A stretch of DNA of 64,000 nt from Variovorax sp. J22G73. Lineage in GTDB: Bacteria; Pseudomonadota; Gammaproteobacteria; Burkholderiales; Burkholderiaceae_C. Positions 27,139 through 38,849 of this stretch are shown here, piece by piece. The position numbers were made by a program, and so were the translations under genes. The stretch spans positions 930,001 to 994,000 of the forward strand of contig NZ_JASZYK010000001.1 of assembly GCF_030317035.1 (NCBI RefSeq). The letters are read 5' to 3'. The notes beneath the pieces are model-generated. The model searched no databases, was not told the DNA's origin, and worked only from the letters and a program-made list of their open reading frames with translations. The number at the start of each line of letters is the position of its first letter. Within the stretch, counting starts at the first letter, position 1.

Positions 27139-28110
27139 ATGAGCCGCATCGATCTCGCGCTGGTCGAGGCCTTCGTGCTGGTCGCCCGAAGCGGCAGCCT
27201 CACCAGGGCCGAAAGCCTCTCGGGCACGTCGAAGGCCACGCTGAGCCGCCAGCTCGTGCGGCTCGAAGAGCTGCTGGGCGCGCAACTGCTGCTGCGCAGC
27301 CCGCGCCGCATGGCGCTCACCGAGGCCGGCCGCGCCTTCCTGCTGCGCGCCGAAGGCCTGCTCGACGAGGTCACGGGCCGGCTCGAAGCGGCGAGCACCG
27401 AGGTCCACGAGCTGACGACCGGCGTGTCGGGCCGGCTCTCGCTGCTGTCCGACACGCAGTTCAGCACCTCCTTCGTCTGCCATGTGGTCAAGCTGTTTCT
27501 CGCGTCGCACCCCGATGTGCGCTGCCAGCTCGACGTGGCCAGCGGCTTTCATGCGCCGCGCGTGGACGATGTCGACTGCTACGTGTGCGCCGAGCCGCCC
27601 GATGCGCCCAACCTGGTGGCCAAGCTGCTGGGCCGGCTGAACTACGGGCTGTACGCGAGCCCGCAGTACCTGGCGCGCCACGGTATGCCGGGTTCGCCCG
27701 AAGAACTGTCGCGGCACCAGTCCATCGTGATGAAGGAGCCTTCGTCGACCCGCGCGCAGGTGCTGCTGGTGTCTGGCGCGTCGAGCTTCGCCTTCGGCCC
27801 CGAGCCGGCGTTCGAGACCAACGACCACTGGGTCATGAAAACTTTCTGCATCGACGGCCTGGGCATCGCGCTGCTGCCGGCCTTCTTCGTGCGGCCCGAG
27901 GTCGAGCAGGGCGTGCTCGTGCCGGTGCTGCCGCAGTGGCAGCCCGAGCCGCGCCGCATCTACTGCGCCTACCAGCGCCAGCGCTACATGGGCCAGAAGC
28001 TGCGCGCCTTCGTCGACCTGATGGCGCGCTGCGTGGTGGACATCGACTCTTACAACTACTACGTCGGCTCGTCGGCCGGCAAGCGTCGCCGGACGGCCGC
28101 AAGACCATAA
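27139..28110 (+). CDS. LysR-family transcriptional regulator
   Basis: 323 residues. The N-terminal helix-turn-helix is [20 protein letters not shown], followed by the effector domain. It is divergently placed 189 bp from the Rieske oxygenase operon and is its likely activator, with an upstream substrate or formaldehyde-related compound as a possible inducer. A gap of 47 bp separates it from aroQ on the same strand. Confidence 0.92.
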   Translation: MSRIDLALVEAFVLVARSGSLTRAESLSGTSKATLSRQLVRLEELLGAQLLLRSPRRMALTEAGRAFLLRAEGLLDEVTGRLEAASTEVHELTTGVSGRLSLLSDTQFSTSFVCHVVKLFLASHPDVRCQLDVASGFHAPRVDDVDCYVCAEPPDAPNLVAKLLGRLNYGLYASPQYLARHGMPGSPEELSRHQSIVMKEPSSTRAQVLLVSGASSFAFGPEPAFETNDHWVMKTFCIDGLGIALLPAFFVRPEVEQGVLVPVLPQWQPEPRRIYCAYQRQRYMGQKLRAFVDLMARCVVDIDSYNYYVGSSAGKRRRTAARP

Positions 28111-28157
28111 TTGGCGCCCCCGGCCCCGGCCTTCCACCCACTGTCCACCCGTTCATC

Positions 28158-28598
28158 ATGAAGAAAATCCTCGTCCTCAACGGCCCCAACCTCAACCTGC
28201 TCGGCACGCGCGAGCCCGAACAGTACGGACGCGACACGCTGGCCGACGTGGAGCGGCTGTGCAAGGAAACCGGCGCGAAGCACGGCGTGGAAATCGAATG
28301 CCGCCAGTCGAACCACGAAGGCGTGCTGATCGACTGGATCCAGGAGGCCGGCCGCGAAGTGGCGGTGGGCAACATGCTGGGCGTGGTGATGAACCCGGGC
28401 GCCTACACCCACACCTCCATCGCGCTGCACGACGCCATCAAGGGCGCGAGCGTGCCGGTGATCGAGCTGCACATCTCCAACGTGCACGCGCGCGAGGAGT
28501 TCCGCCACCACTCGTACATCTCGCCCGCGGCGCGCGGCATCATCGTGGGGCTGGGCGTGAAGGGCTACACCCTCGCCATCGCGGCGCTGGTGCCGTGA
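28158..28598 (+). CDS. aroQ: 3-dehydroquinate dehydratase, type II
   Basis: 146 residues, standard length. [20 protein letters not shown] contains the flexible active-site loop. [15 protein letters not shown] and [17 protein letters not shown] complete the substrate pocket with the catalytic His. It converts 3-dehydroquinate to 3-dehydroshikimate in the shikimate pathway. Convergent with spoVR. Confidence 0.97.
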   Translation: MKKILVLNGPNLNLLGTREPEQYGRDTLADVERLCKETGAKHGVEIECRQSNHEGVLIDWIQEAGREVAVGNMLGVVMNPGAYTHTSIALHDAIKGASVPVIELHISNVHAREEFRHHSYISPAARGIIVGLGVKGYTLAIAALVP

Positions 28599-28640
28599 TG
28601 CCCTGATGCCGTTGACGGCTCGCTAGCCTCGCAGGTCTCT

Positions 28641-30218
28641 TTAGTACTGCTGCTTGGGCGCCGTGGCTTTCCAGCTGCGGCTCACGCGCCCGGCGTTGTC
28701 GATGCTCTCCAGGTGCACGTCGAAGCCCCAGAGCCGCGCGACGTGCTTCAGCACTTCTTCGGCACCGTCGTGCAGCGGCAGGTTGTTGCGCTGCGTGTGG
28801 CGCAGCGTGAGCGAACGGTCGCCGCGCGTGGCCACGTTCCACACCTGGATGTCGGGCTCGCGGCTGCTGATGTCGTACTGGCGTGACAGCGATTCGCGCA
28901 GCGCCTGGTAGCCGCTGTCGTCGTGGATGGCCGACACCTGCAGCTCCGACTCGCTCTGGAAATCGCGAATGGCGAACAGCCTGAAGTCGCGCATGGTCTT
29001 GGGGCTCAGGAACTGGCCGATGAAGCTCTCGTCCTTGAAGTTGCGCATGGCGTAGTCCAGCGTCTTCAGCCAGTCGGAACCCGCGAAGTCGGGGAACCAG
29101 CGGCGGTCTTCTTCGGTGGGCTTCTCGCAGATGCGGCGCAGCTCGGTGAACATCGCGAAGCCCAGCGCATAGGGGTTGATGCCGCTGTAGGCGCGGTGCC
29201 CCACGGGCGGCTGGTAGATGACGCCCGTGTGCGAGCTCAGCCACTCCATCATGAAACCGTCGGCCAGCTGCCCGCGGTCGTACATGGTGTTGAGCAGCGT
29301 GTAGTGCCAGAAGGTGGCCCAGCCTTCGTTCATGACCTGCGTCTGGCGCTGCGGGTAGAAATACTGCGCGATCTTGCGCACGATGCGCACCACCTCGCGC
29401 TGCCACGGCTCGAGCAGCGCGGCGTTCTTCTCGATGAAGTACAGCAGGTTTTCTTGCGGCTCCGACGGAAAGCGGCGCGCGGCATCGGATTCGGCCGCCT
29501 GCTCGCTGCGCCGCGGCAGCGTGCGCCACAGGTCGTTCACTTGCTGCTGCATATGGCGCTCGCGCTCGGCGCGCTGCGCGCTTTCCTGCGCCAGCGAGCG
29601 CTTCTGCGGGCGGCGGTAGCGGTCCACGCCGTAGTTCATCAGCGCGTGGCAGGAGTCGAGCAATTCTTCGACCGCATCGAGCCCGTGGCGCTCCTCGCAC
29701 TCGGCGATGTAGTGCCGCGCATAGACCAGGTAGTCGATGATCGACGACGCATCGGTCCACATGCGAAACAGGTAGTTGCCCTTGAAGAAGCTGTTGTGCC
29801 CGTAAGCCGCGTGCGCGATCACCAGGGCCTGCATGGCCATGGTGTTTTCTTCCATGAGGTAGGCAATGCACGGATCGGAGTTGATGACGATCTCGTACGC
29901 CAGCCCCATGTGGCCGCGCTTGTAGTTCTTCTCGGTGGAGATGAACTGCTTGCCGTACGACCAGTGCCTGTAGATCATGGGCATGCCCACGCTGGCGTAG
30001 GCGTCCATCATCTGCTCGGCGGTGATCACCTCGAGCTGGTTGGGGTACACGTCCAGGCCGTAGCCGCGCGCGGTCTTCGCGATTTCGGCGTGGTAGGCCT
30101 CGATGAGGTCGAAGGTCCAGTCCGACGGGCTGGGCAGCCGCTCCAGCCGGGGCAGGGTGGAGGCGGGCGGGGGCGCGCGAAGAACCTTGGCCGTGGTGCC
30201 TGAAATGACGGAGCTCAT
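28641..30218 (-). CDS. spoVR: SpoVR family protein
   Basis: 525 residues from ATG 30218, overlapping the YeaH stop as ATGA. Conserved SpoVR blocks are visible: DVYPNQLEVITAEQMMDAY, SYGKQFISTE, EENTMAMQALVIAHAAYGHN and NEGWATFWHY. E. coli YcgB is the homologue. The molecular function is unknown, but the gene is commonly grouped with prkA and yeaH in stationary-phase or stress regulons. Third gene of the trio here. Confidence 0.95.
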   Translation of the reverse strand: MSSVISGTTAKVLRAPPPASTLPRLERLPSPSDWTFDLIEAYHAEIAKTARGYGLDVYPNQLEVITAEQMMDAYASVGMPMIYRHWSYGKQFISTEKNYKRGHMGLAYEIVINSDPCIAYLMEENTMAMQALVIAHAAYGHNSFFKGNYLFRMWTDASSIIDYLVYARHYIAECEERHGLDAVEELLDSCHALMNYGVDRYRRPQKRSLAQESAQRAERERHMQQQVNDLWRTLPRRSEQAAESDAARRFPSEPQENLLYFIEKNAALLEPWQREVVRIVRKIAQYFYPQRQTQVMNEGWATFWHYTLLNTMYDRGQLADGFMMEWLSSHTGVIYQPPVGHRAYSGINPYALGFAMFTELRRICEKPTEEDRRWFPDFAGSDWLKTLDYAMRNFKDESFIGQFLSPKTMRDFRLFAIRDFQSESELQVSAIHDDSGYQALRESLSRQYDISSREPDIQVWNVATRGDRSLTLRHTQRNNLPLHDGAEEVLKHVARLWGFDVHLESIDNAGRVSRSWKATAPKQQY

Positions 30219-31507
30219 GACGTGACCCCTTCCTTCTTGAACAGGTCGCGGAAAACCGGATAGATGTCCTGCGCGTCCGACACCTTGCGCATGGCGAAGT
30301 TGGGCTGCACGCCCTCGAGCTGCGCGTACTCCTGCCACAGGTTCTGCTCGGTCTCGGCCACCTGCACGTAGGCGTAGTAGCGCACCATGGGGAGGATGTC
30401 GTTGACCAGCAGCTCGCGGCAGCGCCCGCTGTCCTGGTGCCAGTTGTCGCCGTCGCTGGCCTGCGCGCCGTACACGTTCCACTCGCCGCTGGGGTAGCGC
30501 GCCTTGATGATCTCGTCCATCAGCACCAGCGCGCTGGACACCACGGTGCCGCCGGTCTCGGTGGCGTGGAAGAACTCTTCCTCGGTCACTTCCTGCGCCT
30601 GCGTGTGGTGGCGCAGGAACACCAGCTCGATGGTCTCGTAGTGCCGCGTGAGAAACATGTACAGCAGCATGAAGAAGCGCTTGGCCATGTCCTTGCGCGC
30701 CTCGTCCATGGAGCCCGAGACGTCCATCAGGCAGAACATGACGGCCTTCGCGCTGGGCACCGGCGTCTTCACGCGGTTGCGGTAGCGCAGGTCGATGGGG
30801 TCGATGTAGGGCACGTGCCGCATGGTGCGGCGCAGCTCCGCGATGCGCTCCTCGGTTTCGCGGATCTCGGTCTGGATGAAGGCCTGCGCCGCCTGCGGAT
30901 GCTGCTGCAGGTGGAGCAGGTGCGCCTCCAGCCGCTTGAGCTCCCTGCGCGGCTCGCCGCCCAGCGCAATGCGCCGGGCCAGCGCGCCGCGCATGGAGCG
31001 CACCACGTGCAGGTTGTTGGGCGAGCCGTCGCTGGTGAAGCCGGCGCGGTGGCTCTTCCACTCGGGCACGTCGGCGATCTGCGTGCGAATGAGGTGCGGC
31101 AGTGCCAGGTCGTCGAAGAACACGCGCATGAATTCTTCGCGCGTGAGGCGGAAGACGAAGTCGTCCTCGCCCTCGCCGCTGTCGCTCGCCTCGCCGCTGC
31201 CCGAGCCACCGCCGCCCCCGCCTTCGGGGCGCTTGATGCGGTCGCCCTTCAGGTACTCCTGGTTGCCCGGGTGCACATACTCGCGGTCGCCGCCACGGGC
31301 ATGGCCGAACACGGGTTCGGACACATCGTGGCGCGGCAGGGTCACGTCTTCGCCTTGCTCCAGCTCGCGGATGTTGCGCCCGCTCACCGCGCGCCGCACC
31401 GCCTCCTGGATCTGCCCCTTGTAGCGCCGGAGAAAGCGCTCGCGGTTGCCAATGGACTTGTTCTTGCCCGAAAGCCGGCGGTCGATGATCTGCTGCAGGA
31501 TGGCCAC
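30215..31507 (-). CDS. yeaH: YeaH/YhbH family protein (DUF444)
   Basis: 430 residues. The first 110 residues are basic and end in a Gly-rich linker (about residue 97). The C-terminal half has a von Willebrand factor A-like MIDAS motif, CLMDVSGSMDEA. It is the partner of the PrkA kinase in many proteobacteria and in spore formers. It lies between prkA and spoVR, overlapping the latter by 4 bp; repeat copy C fills the gap to prkA. Confidence 0.95.
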   Translation of the reverse strand: MAILQQIIDRRLSGKNKSIGNRERFLRRYKGQIQEAVRRAVSGRNIRELEQGEDVTLPRHDVSEPVFGHARGGDREYVHPGNQEYLKGDRIKRPEGGGGGGSGSGEASDSGEGEDDFVFRLTREEFMRVFFDDLALPHLIRTQIADVPEWKSHRAGFTSDGSPNNLHVVRSMRGALARRIALGGEPRRELKRLEAHLLHLQQHPQAAQAFIQTEIRETEERIAELRRTMRHVPYIDPIDLRYRNRVKTPVPSAKAVMFCLMDVSGSMDEARKDMAKRFFMLLYMFLTRHYETIELVFLRHHTQAQEVTEEEFFHATETGGTVVSSALVLMDEIIKARYPSGEWNVYGAQASDGDNWHQDSGRCRELLVNDILPMVRYYAYVQVAETEQNLWQEYAQLEGVQPNFAMRKVSDAQDIYPVFRDLFKKEGVTS

Positions 31508-31556
31508 GGTGTCTGCTCCCTTAGTGACTTATCAGGCTGCGTTCCTTCGTGAAACG

Positions 31557-31641
31557 CCGCGGAACCGGCTTTGCCGGGCCGCTGGCGTTGCCCCCTGCAA
31601 GGGGGTTGGAGAAGCGACACGAAGTGCGCGAAGCCTGGGGG
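31557..31641 (-). repeat. Dispersed intergenic repeat, copy C
   Basis: This copy, on the minus strand, begins 9 bp after the prkA stop codon. It is the same 85-bp sequence as copy B at 23459-23543, with one substitution. It sits inside the probable prkA-yeaH-spoVR transcript and contains the AACCCCCTTGCAGGGGG hairpin and a GGCCCGGCAAAGCCGG dyad. Confidence 0.92.
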
Positions 31642-31650
31642 TGTGCCATA

Positions 31651-33579
31651 TCACGAACTCTTGCGCACCCGCAGGTACCACTCGCAGAGCAAGCGCACCT
31701 GCTTGGCGGTGTAGCCCTTCTCGACCATTCGCGTGACGAAGTCCTCGTGCTTCTTCTGCTCGTCGGCGCTGCTCTTGGTGTTGAAGCTGATCACGGGCAG
31801 CAGCTCTTCGGTGTTGGAGAACATCTTCTTCTCGATCACCGAGCGCAGCTTCTCGTAGCTGGTCCAGGCCGGGTTGCGCCCGCTGTTGCCGGCACGCGCC
31901 CGCAGCACGAAGTTGACGATCTCGTTGCGGAAGTCCTTCGGGTTGCCGATGCCCGCGGGCCGCTCGATCTTCTCGAGCTCGCCGTTGAGCGACGCGCGGT
32001 CGAACACCTCGCCGGTGTCCACGTCGCGGAACTCCTGGTCCTGGATCCAGTAGTCGGCGTAGGTCACGTAGCGGTCGAAGATGTTCTGGCCGTACTCGCT
32101 GTAGCTCTCCAGGTAGGCGGTCTGGATCTCCTTGCCGATGAACTCGGCGTAGCGCGGCGCCAGCAGCTCCTTGATGTAGCTGATGTACTTCTGCTCGACC
32201 TCGGGGGCGAACTGCTCGCGCTCGATCTGCTGCTCGAGCACGTACATCAGGTGCACCGGGTTCGCGGCCACTTCGGAGCTGTCGAAGTTGAAGACCTTCG
32301 AAATGATCTTGAACGCGAAGCGGGTCGAAACCCCGCTCATGCCCTCGTCGACGCCCGCGTAGTCGCGGTACTCCTGGATCGACTTGGCCTTGGGGTCGGT
32401 GTCCTTCAGGCTTTCGCCGTCGTACACCTGCATCTTGCTGAAGGTGCTGGAGTTCTCCGGCTCCTTCAGCCGCGTGAGCACCGAGAGCTGGGCCATCATG
32501 CGCAGCGTGCCGGGGGCGCAGGGCGCCTGCGCCAGCGACGAGTTGCGCACCAGCTTCTCGTAGATCTTGATTTCTTCCGAGGCGCGCAGGCAGTAGGGCA
32601 CCTTGACGATGTAGATCCGGTCGAGGAAAGCCTCGTTGTTCTTGTTGTTGCGAAAGGCCTTCCACTCGCTCTCGTTGCTGTGCGCCAGCACGATGCCGTC
32701 GAAGGGGATGGCGCCGAAGCCTTCGGTGCCCTTGAAGTTGCCTTCCTGCGTGGCCGTGAGCAGCGGGTGCAGCACCTTGATGGGCGCCTTGAACATTTCC
32801 ACGAACTCCAGCAGCCCCTGGTTGGCCAGGCACAGGCCGCCGGAGTAGGCGTAGGCGTCGGGGTCGTCCTGGGCGTAGGTTTCGAGCTTGCGGATGTCGA
32901 CCTTGCCGACCAGCGAGGAGATGTCCTGGTTGTTCTCGTCGCCCGGCTCGGTCTTGGCCACCGCGATCTGGCGCAGCACCGACGGGAAGCGCTTGACGAT
33001 CTTGAACTGGCGGATGTCGCCGCCGTACTCCTCCAGGCGCTTGACGGCCCAGGGCGAGAGAATTCGGTTCAGGTAGCGGCGCGGGATGCCGTATTCCTTT
33101 TCAAGGATCTCGCCGTCTTCGGTCGTGTCGAACAGCCCGAGGGGCGATTCATTGACCGGCGAGCCCTGGATGGCGTAGAAAGGAACGTGCTCCATGAGCT
33201 GCTTGAGCCGCTCGGCGATCGAACTCTTGCCGCCGCCCACCGGGCCCAGCAGGTAAAGGATTTGCTTCTTTTCTTCCAGCCCCTGCGCGGCGTGGCGGAA
33301 ATAGGACACCACCTGTTCTATGGCTTCTTCCATGCCATAGAACTCCTTGAACGCCGGATAGATCTTGATGACCTTGTTGGCGAAGATCCGCGAAAGACGG
33401 GGGTCGTTGCGGGTATCCACCAGTTCGGGTTCGCCAATGGCCTTGAGCATGCGCTCGGAGGCGGTGGCATACGCCGTGGGGTCGCGCTTGCAGGTGTCCA
33501 GGTAGTCCTGCAGCGAGATGACTTCCTCGCGGGTGCGCTCGTAGCGGGCGGCAAAGTTGCTGATCACATCCATGGTCAC
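31651..33579 (-). CDS. prkA: PrkA family serine protein kinase (YeaG)
   Basis: 642 residues, full length. An AAA-like N-terminal domain has Walker A GPVGGGKSS (near residue 115), and the C-terminal half is the PrkA kinase-like domain. Homologues (E. coli YeaG, Bacillus PrkA) act in nutrient-stress adaptation. First gene of prkA-yeaH-spoVR, read from a long AT-rich upstream region (33580-34162) that should hold its promoter. Confidence 0.96.
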   Translation of the reverse strand: MTMDVISNFAARYERTREEVISLQDYLDTCKRDPTAYATASERMLKAIGEPELVDTRNDPRLSRIFANKVIKIYPAFKEFYGMEEAIEQVVSYFRHAAQGLEEKKQILYLLGPVGGGKSSIAERLKQLMEHVPFYAIQGSPVNESPLGLFDTTEDGEILEKEYGIPRRYLNRILSPWAVKRLEEYGGDIRQFKIVKRFPSVLRQIAVAKTEPGDENNQDISSLVGKVDIRKLETYAQDDPDAYAYSGGLCLANQGLLEFVEMFKAPIKVLHPLLTATQEGNFKGTEGFGAIPFDGIVLAHSNESEWKAFRNNKNNEAFLDRIYIVKVPYCLRASEEIKIYEKLVRNSSLAQAPCAPGTLRMMAQLSVLTRLKEPENSSTFSKMQVYDGESLKDTDPKAKSIQEYRDYAGVDEGMSGVSTRFAFKIISKVFNFDSSEVAANPVHLMYVLEQQIEREQFAPEVEQKYISYIKELLAPRYAEFIGKEIQTAYLESYSEYGQNIFDRYVTYADYWIQDQEFRDVDTGEVFDRASLNGELEKIERPAGIGNPKDFRNEIVNFVLRARAGNSGRNPAWTSYEKLRSVIEKKMFSNTEELLPVISFNTKSSADEQKKHEDFVTRMVEKGYTAKQVRLLCEWYLRVRKSS

Positions 33580-33909
33580 GCCTCCATCAAGTCAATGGGC
33601 TTTTGGCCCGATAGCGTGCAGCAAAGGCGATGCGCAACATTTAAAGGTTGTGCCTGCCCGTGGCTGCATGCCGCGGAAAACTCCCCTTACACAATCTGCT
33701 TAACAACCAGCATAAAGCAAAGATTGAACCTGGCAAATCATTTGTTAAATCAGAACCCCATCGCCGAGTAAAGTTCCTCGAAAAATGCGGAACGGATTTT
33801 CAAATTTCGGCTAAATTCAAAAGCTCGCTTTCTTAATTCTCCCCGGGTGAAACACCTATGGCGAATGGCCATCGTCCATATTCCTGTTTTCTCCGGTAAA
33901 GCACCGCCT

Positions 33910-33929
33910 ATTGAGCCTCGGGGCTCAAT
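33910..33929. repeat. Perfect hairpin in the prkA upstream region
   Basis: ATTGAGCC and GGCTCAAT are exact 8-bp arms with a 4-base loop. No T-run follows on the minus strand, so it is not an obvious terminator for that direction. It could be an operator or an RNA hairpin in a long prkA leader. Confidence 0.5.
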
Positions 33930-34162
33930 AAAACGGGGCGTCTTCCTCAATAACGCGCGATCTGCCGTTTGGTTTATTGCTCGTTGAAAAAAATATAAAA
34001 GCAATCCTCGCGCCACTTCTGTATGAGCGGCTTCCGCTTGTACGCGTGGGAACGCGACGCGGATGCGGGTCGGCGTGGTCCGAGACGGTGCGGCAAACGC
34101 CGTGCTGGTGCCGTGCGCCGGCTTCTTGCGGCTCGATGCACCACGTTGAAGCAACGGACATG

Positions 34163-34184
34163 AAAAAGGGCCGCGGAGCGGCCC
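34163..34184 (-). terminator. Rho-independent terminator downstream of dnaJ
   Basis: On the minus strand GGGCCGC-TCC-GCGGCCC is followed by TTTTT. It lies about 170 bp after the dnaJ stop and would end the grpE-dnaK-dnaJ message, leaving a long 3' tail. Confidence 0.75.
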
Positions 34185-34355
34185 TGAGGGGAGGAGGGTG
34201 CGGCCACCCGAGATGAGGTCTCAGGTGTTACATGCCGCAGGAGAAGTGGCGTGCGATGCAGCACCGGGGTGCCGCAAGGCATGGAAAGCAGCGCGTTCGC
34301 CCCGCTGCTGCACGCCTTTGGTGCTGGCGGGCCTCCAAGCCCGCCGCGCACCGAC

Positions 34356-35501
34356 TCAGCTGAAGAATTCCTTCGCCTTGTCGAACCAGCCCTTGTCGGT
34401 CGGGCTGTGCTTTTCGCCGCCCTTCTTCAGCGACTCGTCCAGCTCCTTGAGCACCTTGCGCTGGTGCTCGGTGAGCTTCACCGGCGTTTCCACGCGCACG
34501 TGGCAGTACAGGTCGCCCGGGTAGCTGGAGTTCACGCCCTTGATGCCCTTGCCGCGCAGGCGGAACTGCTTGCCACTTTGCGTGCCCTCGGGAATGTCGA
34601 TGGCCGCCGCGCCCTTGAGCGTGGGCACGTTGATCTCGCCGCCCAGCGCCGCCGTGGTCATGCTCACCGGCACCACGCAGTGCAGGTTGTCGCCGTCGCG
34701 CTCGAAGATGTCGTGCTTCTTCAGCCGGATCTCGATGTACAGGTCGCCCGGCGGGCCGCCGTTAACGCCGGGCTCGCCGCTGCCGGTGACGCGCATGCGC
34801 TGGCCGTCGTCGATGCCGGCGCGAATCTTCACTTCGAGCGTCTTGTTGCGCTTGATCTTGCCCTGGCCATGGCACACGGTGCAGGGCTCGGGAATGATCT
34901 TGCCGCTGCCGTGGCAGGTGGGGCAGGTCTGCTGCACGCTGAAGAAGCCCTGGCGCATCTGCACCGCGCCCGCGCCGTGGCAGGTGGTGCAGGTGATGGG
35001 CTTGGTGCCGGGCTTGGCGCCCGAGCCGTGGCAGGTGTCGCACTCGTCCCAGGTGGGAATGCGGATCTCGGTGGTCTTGCCCTCGGCGGCTTCCTCCAGC
35101 GTGATTTCCATCGCGTAGCTCAGGTCGCTGCCGCGGAACACCTGGCGGCCGCTGCTGGTGCGTCCGCCCCGGCCACCACCGCCGCCGAACACGTCGCCGA
35201 AGATGTCGCCGAAGGCTTCCGCGAAGCCGCCGAAGCCTTCCGCGCCCGGGCCGCCGCGCATGTTGGGGTCGACGCCGGCATGGCCGTACTGGTCGTAGGC
35301 CGCGCGCTTCTGCCCGTCGGACAGCATTTCGTAGGCTTCCTTCACCTCCTTGAACTTGGCCTCGGCGTCCTTGCTGGTGTCGCCGTGGTTGCGGTCGGGG
35401 TGGTGCTTCATCGCGAGCTTGCGATAAGCCTTCTTGATTTCTTCCTCGCTCGCGTTCTTGGGGACGCCGAGGGTTTCGTAATAGTCGCGTTTGGTGGCCA
35501 T
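34356..35501 (-). CDS. dnaJ: Chaperone DnaJ (Hsp40)
   Basis: 381 residues. The J-domain (1-70) has the HPD motif in [11 protein letters not shown] Gly/Phe-rich linker spans 75-125. Four zinc repeats follow: [24 protein letters not shown] and CTVCHGQG. The C-terminal substrate-binding domain completes it, so this is a type I DnaJ. It stimulates DnaK ATPase and delivers unfolded clients. It lies 110 bp downstream of dnaK, with a large hairpin between. Confidence 0.98.
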   Translation of the reverse strand: MATKRDYYETLGVPKNASEEEIKKAYRKLAMKHHPDRNHGDTSKDAEAKFKEVKEAYEMLSDGQKRAAYDQYGHAGVDPNMRGGPGAEGFGGFAEAFGDIFGDVFGGGGGRGGRTSSGRQVFRGSDLSYAMEITLEEAAEGKTTEIRIPTWDECDTCHGSGAKPGTKPITCTTCHGAGAVQMRQGFFSVQQTCPTCHGSGKIIPEPCTVCHGQGKIKRNKTLEVKIRAGIDDGQRMRVTGSGEPGVNGGPPGDLYIEIRLKKHDIFERDGDNLHCVVPVSMTTAALGGEINVPTLKGAAAIDIPEGTQSGKQFRLRGKGIKGVNSSYPGDLYCHVRVETPVKLTEHQRKVLKELDESLKKGGEKHSPTDKGWFDKAKEFFS

Positions 35502-35561
35502 GGCAGGTCGCTCAACAGGTCAGGGAAGCAGCAGGAAAAACGGATAACTCGGAAGCAAGAA

Positions 35562-35593
35562 AGGCTGGAGCACCTTTTCAGGTGTTCCAGCCT
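35562..35593 (-). terminator. Long hairpin between dnaK and dnaJ
   Basis: AGGCTGGA..CACCT pairs with its complement over 14 bp with one mismatch or wobble and a 4-base loop. On the minus strand a pyrimidine-rich TTTCTTGC tract follows. It begins 18 bp after the dnaK stop and probably acts as a leaky terminator or RNA stabiliser that lowers dnaJ relative to dnaK. Confidence 0.6.
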
Positions 35594-35611
35594 CGTGCAA
35601 GCGGCTGAAGA

Positions 35612-37549
<1,938 letters not shown>

Positions 37550-37676
37550 GTTCTGTACTCCTGAAAGCCTGAAAAATATGTTGTTATGAACTTGTGGATA
37601 ACCCGTCGCGATTCAAGTGGACGATGCGGGGATTTCCTGTGGGAATCTTGTGTGCGCGGTTCGCGTCTTTGCGTGA

Positions 37677-38249
37677 TTACTTGGGTGCGCTGACCGTCAC
37701 CAGCGCCGGGCGCAGCACGCGCTCGTTGATGGTGTAGCCCTTCTGGAGCACGGTGACCACGGTGTTGGGTTCCTGGTCGGCGGGCACCACCGAGATGGCC
37801 TGGTGCTGGTGCGGGTCGAACTTGGTGCCGGCGGCGGGCGCCACTTCGATCACCTTGTTGCGTTCGAGCGCGCTCTTCAGCTGGCGCAGCGTGGCTTCGG
37901 CGCCTTCGCGGATCTGCTCGGGGGTGGCGTCCTTGATGGCCAGGCCGGCTTCCAGGCTGTCGGTCACGGGCAGCAGGCTTTCGGCGAAGGCCTCGACGGC
38001 GAACTTGCGGGCCTTGGTGATCTCGTCGTCGGCGCGGCGGCGGGCGTTCTGCACGTCGGCCTGGGCGCGCAGGTACTGGTCGGCGAGTTCGGTGTTCTTG
38101 GCCTGAAGGGCAGCCAGTTCGCCTTGGGCCTGTGCCAGGGCGGCGAGGGCATCGGCTTCGTTGGCGGCTTGCGCGGCCTCCAGTTCTTCGGGGCTGGGCT
38201 CGCCTTGCAGCATTTGCGAATTCTGTGCGGATTGTTGCGGGTCAGTCAT
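37677..38249 (-). CDS. grpE: Nucleotide exchange factor GrpE
   Basis: 190 residues. A long N-terminal coiled coil (residues 20-75) leads into the conserved [19 protein letters not shown] and the beta-wing domain ending [13 protein letters not shown]. It releases ADP from DnaK. First gene of grpE-dnaK-dnaJ, downstream of a sigma-32-type promoter. No strong Shine-Dalgarno sequence precedes the ATG. Confidence 0.96.
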   Translation of the reverse strand: MTDPQQSAQNSQMLQGEPSPEELEAAQAANEADALAALAQAQGELAALQAKNTELADQYLRAQADVQNARRRADDEITKARKFAVEAFAESLLPVTDSLEAGLAIKDATPEQIREGAEATLRQLKSALERNKVIEVAPAAGTKFDPHQHQAISVVPADQEPNTVVTVLQKGYTINERVLRPALVTVSAPK

Positions 38250-38295
38250 TTTTCAAAGAACCGGCGTGAGCCGGAAAAACAAACGATAGCCAGCC

Positions 38296-38323
38296 ACTTG
38301 GGGCTGGCCCAGGGCATTTCAAG
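38296..38323 (-). promoter_or_regulatory. Sigma-32 heat-shock promoter of grpE
   Basis: Minus-strand CTTGAAA (38323-38317), 13-bp spacer, CCCCAAGT (38303-38296). This matches the RpoH consensus CTTGAAA-N11-16-CCCCAT closely. It lies 47 bp upstream of the grpE start and would drive the chaperone operon on heat shock. Confidence 0.75.
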
Positions 38324-38369
38324 CGAAGAAATGCGCTGAAAAGGCCCGTTTCAGGGCCGGTTGGACATG

Positions 38370-38393
38370 AAAAAGGCCCGGAATCGGGCCTTT
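38370..38393 (-). terminator. Rho-independent terminator of the FKBP gene
   Basis: On the minus strand GGCCCG-ATTC-CGGGCC is followed by TTTTT. It starts about 20 bp after the FKBP stop codon and separates that gene from the grpE promoter. Confidence 0.85.
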
Positions 38394-38412
38394 CAAGCCG
38401 TTTTGCGCAAAC

Positions 38413-38763
38413 TCAGTGGGCGTCAAGCAGCTCAACGTCGAACTTCAGCGTGGCGTTCGGGGGAATCACGCCGCCGGCGCCGCGGGCGCCATAGCCCAGG
38501 GCTGCCGGGATGATCAGGGTGCGCTTGCCACCGATCTTCATGCCGGCCACGCCTTCGTCCCAGCCCTTGATGACCTGGCCGGCGCCCAGCGAGAACGCGA
38601 ACGGGTCGTTGCGGTCGCGGCTGGAGTCGAACTTGGCGCCTTGCACGCCGTCGTTGTAGAGCCAGCCGGTGTAGTGCACATGCACGTGCTGGCCGGCCTT
38701 GGCTTCGGAACCGGTGCCGACTTCGGTGTCTTCGTATTGCAGGCCGGAGGGGGTGGTAGGCAT
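38413..38763 (-). CDS. FKBP-type peptidyl-prolyl cis-trans isomerase
   Basis: 116 residues from ATG 38763. A single FKBP domain: VHYTGWLYNDGVQGAKFDSS, the active-site VIKGWDEGVAGMKIGGKR and IPAALGYGARGAGGVIPPNA. No signal peptide, so cytoplasmic. It assists proline-limited folding, in keeping with the neighbouring chaperone genes, although it has its own terminator. Confidence 0.95.
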   Translation of the reverse strand: MPTTPSGLQYEDTEVGTGSEAKAGQHVHVHYTGWLYNDGVQGAKFDSSRDRNDPFAFSLGAGQVIKGWDEGVAGMKIGGKRTLIIPAALGYGARGAGGVIPPNATLKFDVELLDAH

Positions 38764-38849
38764 GGGAAACGCTCCTTGCGTCGATGGGTGTGAAATTGAA
38801 TCGAAGGCGCGGAGTTTACCGAGGCCGGGCGGCGCCGGCCTGTCGTCGG

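Larger units (their letters stand above)
33580..34355. other. 776-bp gene-free region between prkA and dnaJ
   Basis: The part next to prkA (33640-33900) is clearly more AT-rich than the surroundings and should contain the prkA promoter. I could not fix a convincing sigma-54 or sigma-70 site. It holds a hairpin at 33910-33929 and a terminator at 34163-34184. The 170 bp next to dnaJ contain a GGCGGGC/GCCCGCC dyad. An open frame of 134 codons on the minus strand at 33750-34154 has no recognisable features and is not called. Confidence 0.6.

Noticed and set aside
28641-33579. prkA-yeaH-spoVR considered as a sporulation locus
   Set aside because: The names are historical; the trio is widespread in non-sporulating proteobacteria and no other sporulation gene is present.
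33750-34154. 134-codon minus-strand frame upstream of prkA
   Set aside because: No ribosome site, no domain, a composition change halfway and a terminator and hairpin inside it; more likely non-coding.
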